The notes under the pieces were generated by a model. It worked only from the letters and a program-made list of their open reading frames with translations. It had not been told where the DNA came from and ran no database searches. The position numbers and the translations under genes were made by a program. A stretch of DNA of 8,011 nt from an uncultured Erysipelotrichaceae bacterium (GTDB lineage Bacteria > Bacillota_I > Bacilli_A > Erysipelotrichales > Erysipelotrichaceae): positions 1-8,011 of the forward strand of contig CACZTC010000105.1 of assembly GCA_902784015.1 (NCBI GenBank). The letters run 5' to 3'. This document shows positions 5,581 through 8,011 of the stretch, one piece after another; the first letter of the stretch is position 1, and every line of letters begins with the position of its first letter.

Positions 5581-5609
5581 TATACATTTTCAAGCTAATA
5601 AAGTATGAT
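5581..5609 (+). promoter_or_regulatory. Probable promoter of the panT-coaX operon
   Basis: TATACA (5581-5586) and TATGAT (5604-5609) are 17 bases apart. Each matches four or five of six consensus bases. Transcription would start near 5616, leaving a leader of about 65 bases that contains the hairpin below. Other AT-rich alternatives exist. Confidence 0.45.
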
Positions 5610-5623
5610 TATTAAGGTTAATA

Positions 5624-5668
5624 TTCATATCCCTATCACGGATGCGAAGAGTAATCTACGGGAATGAA
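5624..5668 (+). promoter_or_regulatory. Structured leader hairpin before the panT-like gene
   Basis: TTCAT-A-TCCC (5624-5633, one bulged A) pairs with GGGAATGAA (5660-5668) as nine perfect pairs. An inner GGAT/ATCT stem caps a GCGAAGAGTA loop. Alternatively CCTAT (5632-5636) can pair with ATAGG (5669-5673), which includes the first half of the AGGAGG ribosome binding site. The two pairings exclude each other. The segment is richer in GC than its surroundings. It does not match a riboswitch class I can recall. Confidence 0.4.
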
Positions 5669-5680
5669 ATAGGAGGAATC

Positions 5681-6268
5681 ATGAAACATCAAGAAACCAA
5701 AAAGATTGTTGTGACCGGCTTATTAGCAGCGATTATTGTTGTTTTACAAACAGTCGCTAGCGGAATTAAGATCGGTCAATTTAATGTGACTTTATCATTA
5801 TTGCCAATAATAATTGGTGCTATCCTCTATGGGCCTTTAGTAGGTGGATTTTTAGGCGCGGTATTTGGCGTGGTTGTTATTATGGGAGTATTATCAGGAA
5901 GCGAGCCAATGAGCACGATGATGTTACAGTTAAATCCTTTGATGACTATTGTAGTATGTCTATTGAAGGGTATTATGGCAGGGGTTTGTAGTGGCTTATT
6001 ATATAAATTATTTAAAGATAAAAATGAAATATTAGCTACTTCTTTGGCAGCTATTATAGCCCCAATTGTAAATACGGGAATCTTCTCAATTGCGATATTA
6101 ACTATCTTTAGAGAAGTTTTAGAACATTTCGCTTCTATATTAGGTTTTCCTAGCGGTAGTAAATTTTTATTATTAGGTATAATAGGAGGAAATTTTATCT
6201 TTGAAGTTGTCCTCAATGCAATATTAATACCTGTGGTTATAAGAATATTGAAAGTGGTGAGATCATGA
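5681..6268 (+). CDS. ECF transporter S component, probably for pantothenate
   Basis: This is a 195-residue, very hydrophobic protein with about six membrane segments (near residues 9-28, 36-56, 58-72, 88-108, 117-142 and 162-190). A short basic N-terminus and a conserved-looking GQFNVTLSLLPIIIGAILYGPLVGGFLG run (residues 32-59) are typical of ECF substrate-binding subunits. Such proteins bind a vitamin and dock on a shared energising module encoded elsewhere. The next gene is the pantothenate kinase coaX, overlapping by four bases, so pantothenate is the likely substrate (PanT type). The start at 5681 follows AGGAGG (5671-5676). An upstream ATG at 5642 would add 13 unlike residues and lies inside the leader hairpin. 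Substrate is inferred from context. Confidence 0.82.
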   Translation: MKHQETKKIVVTGLLAAIIVVLQTVASGIKIGQFNVTLSLLPIIIGAILYGPLVGGFLGAVFGVVVIMGVLSGSEPMSTMMLQLNPLMTIVVCLLKGIMAGVCSGLLYKLFKDKNEILATSLAAIIAPIVNTGIFSIAILTIFREVLEHFASILGFPSGSKFLLLGIIGGNFIFEVVLNAILIPVVIRILKVVRS

Positions 6269-7032
6269 TTTTAACAATAGATATGGGCAATACGCATATT
6301 GAATTAGGAATGATAGAAGATAGTAAAATATTATTTTCTGAAAGAATCGCAACTGATTTAAATAAAACTAGTTCTGAATATGCAGTTTTAATTGATTCTT
6401 TATTAAGTATTAGAGAAGTTGATATTGATAAAGTGGATGGGGCAATACTATCTAGCGTTGTACCTCCGCTTACTTATGAAATCAAAGAGGCTGTGAAAAA
6501 GGTTGTCAAAAAAGCACCTTTTATAGTAAGCGCAGGTATAAAAACAGGATTAAATATCAAAATTGATAGTCCTCAAACATTAGGTGCAGATATTTTAGTT
6601 GGTTGTGTAGCTACTAAATATTTATATTCTTATCCAGCGATTGTGATTGATATGGGAACTGCTACAACAATTGTGGCAATTGATCAAAGTGGTGACTTTA
6701 TTGGTGGTGCAGTTTTACCTGGTATAGGCATATCATTAAATGCTTTATCAAATGAAGCTAGTAAATTACCTAAGATTAATATAGATGTACCAGATAAAGT
6801 GATATGTACTACTACTGAAGAATGTATGCAGTCAGGTATAGTCTTTGGTCAAGCTTCATTATTAGATGGCATGATTAATAAAATGGAAAAAGAAATTGGT
6901 GCTAAATGTACAGTTGTGGCTACTGGAGGCTTAGCTAGATTAATTATTCCCCACTGCGAAAGAGATATTATTTTAGATAATGAATTGAATTTAAAAGGTT
7001 TAGATATTTTATATAGAAAGAATAAGGAATAA
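6265..7032 (+). CDS. coaX: Type III pantothenate kinase (CoaX)
   Basis: This is a 255-residue enzyme that phosphorylates pantothenate with ATP, the first step of coenzyme A synthesis in the cytoplasm. It has the ASKHA-fold landmarks of CoaX: TIDMGNTHIELG (4-15, phosphate loop with Asp6), SSVVPPLT (63-70), LGADILVG (106-113, with the candidate catalytic Asp109), VIDMGTATT (127-135) and GGAVLPGI (147-154). The length is usual for the family. Most CoaX proteins have GADR or GxDR at the catalytic site, whereas here the Arg position is Ile110. Translation is coupled to the transporter gene by an ATGA overlap. Transporter and kinase together would take in pantothenate and trap it. Confidence 0.93.
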   Translation: MILTIDMGNTHIELGMIEDSKILFSERIATDLNKTSSEYAVLIDSLLSIREVDIDKVDGAILSSVVPPLTYEIKEAVKKVVKKAPFIVSAGIKTGLNIKIDSPQTLGADILVGCVATKYLYSYPAIVIDMGTATTIVAIDQSGDFIGGAVLPGIGISLNALSNEASKLPKINIDVPDKVICTTTEECMQSGIVFGQASLLDGMINKMEKEIGAKCTVVATGGLARLIIPHCERDIILDNELNLKGLDILYRKNKE

Positions 7033-7037
7033 GATTT

Positions 7038-7190
7038 ATGGATTTTATAAAGAATTTAGGTATTGGCTATATACTTCTAATTGCTTTAGCAATATTTGCG
7101 GTATTTAAAGGTTTAAAGAAATTATTAAAATTAATCATTTTATTAATACTTATCGCAACTATTGCTTTTGCGTATTACTATTTCAAATAG
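7038..7190 (+). CDS. Small two-helix membrane protein of unknown function (50 residues)
   Basis: This short gene lies between coaX and the protease gene. Its ATG is eight bases after AAGGAA (7024-7029), which lies in the coaX end. The protein has two hydrophobic helices (about 8-23 and 31-48) joined by a basic turn KGLKKLLK, forming a hairpin. By the positive-inside rule the loop would be cytoplasmic. Its own stop overlaps the ribosome binding site of the next gene. I recognise no family. It could be a partner or substrate of the neighbouring intramembrane protease. Confidence 0.65.
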   Translation: MDFIKNLGIGYILLIALAIFAVFKGLKKLLKLIILLILIATIAFAYYYFK

Positions 7191-7203
7191 GAGCTAATAG
7201 ATT

Positions 7204-7944
7204 ATGTTATTAATAGTAGGTTTATATGCGACAATTTTACCTATTGTCTTATTAATAATATGGAAGATAAAGACTAAATGTAATGTTAAGCCATTTGTGG
7301 TAGGGGCTTTAATCTTTTTTGTTTTTGCACAATTATTAGAAGGATCATTACATAATATAATCCTTTTAAATAATAATCCTCTTGGTAATATGATTAATAA
7401 ATCTATTCCTTTATATGTATTATATGCAGCCTTAGCTGCAGGCATCTTTGAAGAAGTAGGCAGATTAATTGGCTTTAAATTTCTTCTAAAGAATCATGAT
7501 GATAAAGAAACATCTATTATGTATGGTATTGGTCATGGTGGTTTTGAGGCGATTATGTTAATAGGTATAAATTTTATATTATTTTGGCTTGTTTCTAAGG
7601 GGATGATGAAATTAGATGCAGAAAGTAATGCTACCATAATAGCATCTATACAAACGATTAATTGGTCTACTTGCTTAGCGGTTATTCTTGAGAGAAGTTA
7701 TGCAATTATGATGCAAATCGCATTATCAATAATTGTCTTTATTAGTGTTCATAAAAAGAAATGGTCTTTATTCTTTTTGGCAATCCTTTTACATGCATTA
7801 ATTGATGTTCCTGCAGCTTTATTTCAAAAAGGCGTAGTTAGTATGTTACCAACAGAATTGATAACTTTATTATTGGCTATATCATTAATCTTATATGCAT
7901 TAAAGCTATATAAGAATTATGTTAATGAAGATGAGGACTTATGA
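7204..7944 (+). CDS. YhfC-family intramembrane protease
   Basis: This is a 246-residue protein with about seven membrane segments. It carries the three motifs of the CPBP/PrsW-like YhfC group inside or next to membrane helices: EEVGR (Glu83, Glu84, Arg87), GHGGFE (His111, Glu115) and HALID (His197, Asp201). Members are predicted glutamate- or metal-dependent proteases that cut proteins within the membrane, and the substrates are generally unknown. AGGAG (7189-7193) lies ten bases before the ATG and overlaps the previous stop. The gene overlaps the next by four bases (ATGA). It is co-transcribed with coaX by spacing, but a link to coenzyme A is not evident. Confidence 0.85.
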   Translation: MLLIVGLYATILPIVLLIIWKIKTKCNVKPFVVGALIFFVFAQLLEGSLHNIILLNNNPLGNMINKSIPLYVLYAALAAGIFEEVGRLIGFKFLLKNHDDKETSIMYGIGHGGFEAIMLIGINFILFWLVSKGMMKLDAESNATIIASIQTINWSTCLAVILERSYAIMMQIALSIIVFISVHKKKWSLFFLAILLHALIDVPAALFQKGVVSMLPTELITLLLAISLILYALKLYKNYVNEDEDL

Positions 7945-8011
7945 AATTAGGAATAATCGGTAGTGGTTTTATAGTTAAAGATGCTTTATATGCTTTAAAA
8001 CCAATAAAGGA
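7941..8011 (+). CDS. Gfo/Idh/MocA-type oxidoreductase, N-terminus only
   Basis: The gene is cut by the window end after 23 codons. MKLGIIGSGFIVKDALYALKPIK begins with a beta strand and the GxGxI dinucleotide-binding loop (GSGFI) typical of Gfo/Idh/MocA NAD(P)-dependent dehydrogenases. The rest is needed to be sure. It starts within the ATGA shared with the protease gene, so it belongs to the same operon. Confidence 0.6.
   Translation, partial: MKLGIIGSGFIVKDALYALKPIK

Noticed and set aside
5642..5680. Upstream ATG that would extend the panT-like protein by 13 residues
   Set aside because: It has no ribosome binding site and lies in the leader hairpin. The ATG at 5681 has AGGAGG at short spacing and gives a typical N-terminus.
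5827..6216. Long minus-strand open frame opposite the panT-like gene
   Set aside because: It is the antisense shadow of a hydrophobic protein, rich in Pro and Asn, without a start signal.

Overview
The window looks like a low-GC gut Firmicute, for example an Erysipelotrichales or RF39-like bacillus. The reasons are strong AT bias, A/T-ending codons, AGGAGG-type ribosome binding sites, an ECF vitamin transporter next to a type III pantothenate kinase, and a YjjI/YjjW glycyl-radical pair. Several genes end in TGA and Trp is encoded by TGG, so this is not the Mycoplasma code. The lineage is inferred from style only.

Bases 1-3130 are an accessory, decaying block. It opens with an intact RelB-like/RelE-like toxin-antitoxin pair (7-493). 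A Nudix hydrolase stub follows (497-625), then a gene-free stretch with diverged repeats, a terminator and two AACTTT...AAAGTT palindromes. Next is an intact 458-residue protein that fuses a RhuM-like part to a small inorganic-pyrophosphatase-like domain (917-2293). After it come a GrpB-family pseudogene broken by one amber codon (2423-2962) and a decayed second copy of the antitoxin gene (3002-3106). The same palindrome lies before the RhuM gene and before the antitoxin remnant, which suggests shared control by the antitoxin.

Bases 3133-5473 (minus strand) hold yjjI-yjjW, an uncharacterised glycyl-radical enzyme and its radical-SAM activase. The yjjI frame has one TAG exactly between the catalytic barrel and the C-terminal segment carrying the RVTGY glycyl-radical site. 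The remaining 61 codons are intact and in frame, so the loss looks recent, or the codon is read through. A 28-base near-perfect palindrome lies just before yjjI.

Bases 5581-8011 (plus strand) hold a tightly packed operon: a PanT-like ECF S component, CoaX, a 50-residue two-helix membrane protein, a YhfC-type intramembrane protease, and the start of a Gfo/Idh/MocA-type oxidoreductase. The first two form a pantothenate uptake and phosphorylation module. Its leader can fold a 9-bp hairpin that competes with pairing to the Shine-Dalgarno sequence. No tRNA, rRNA, CRISPR array or transposase is visible.
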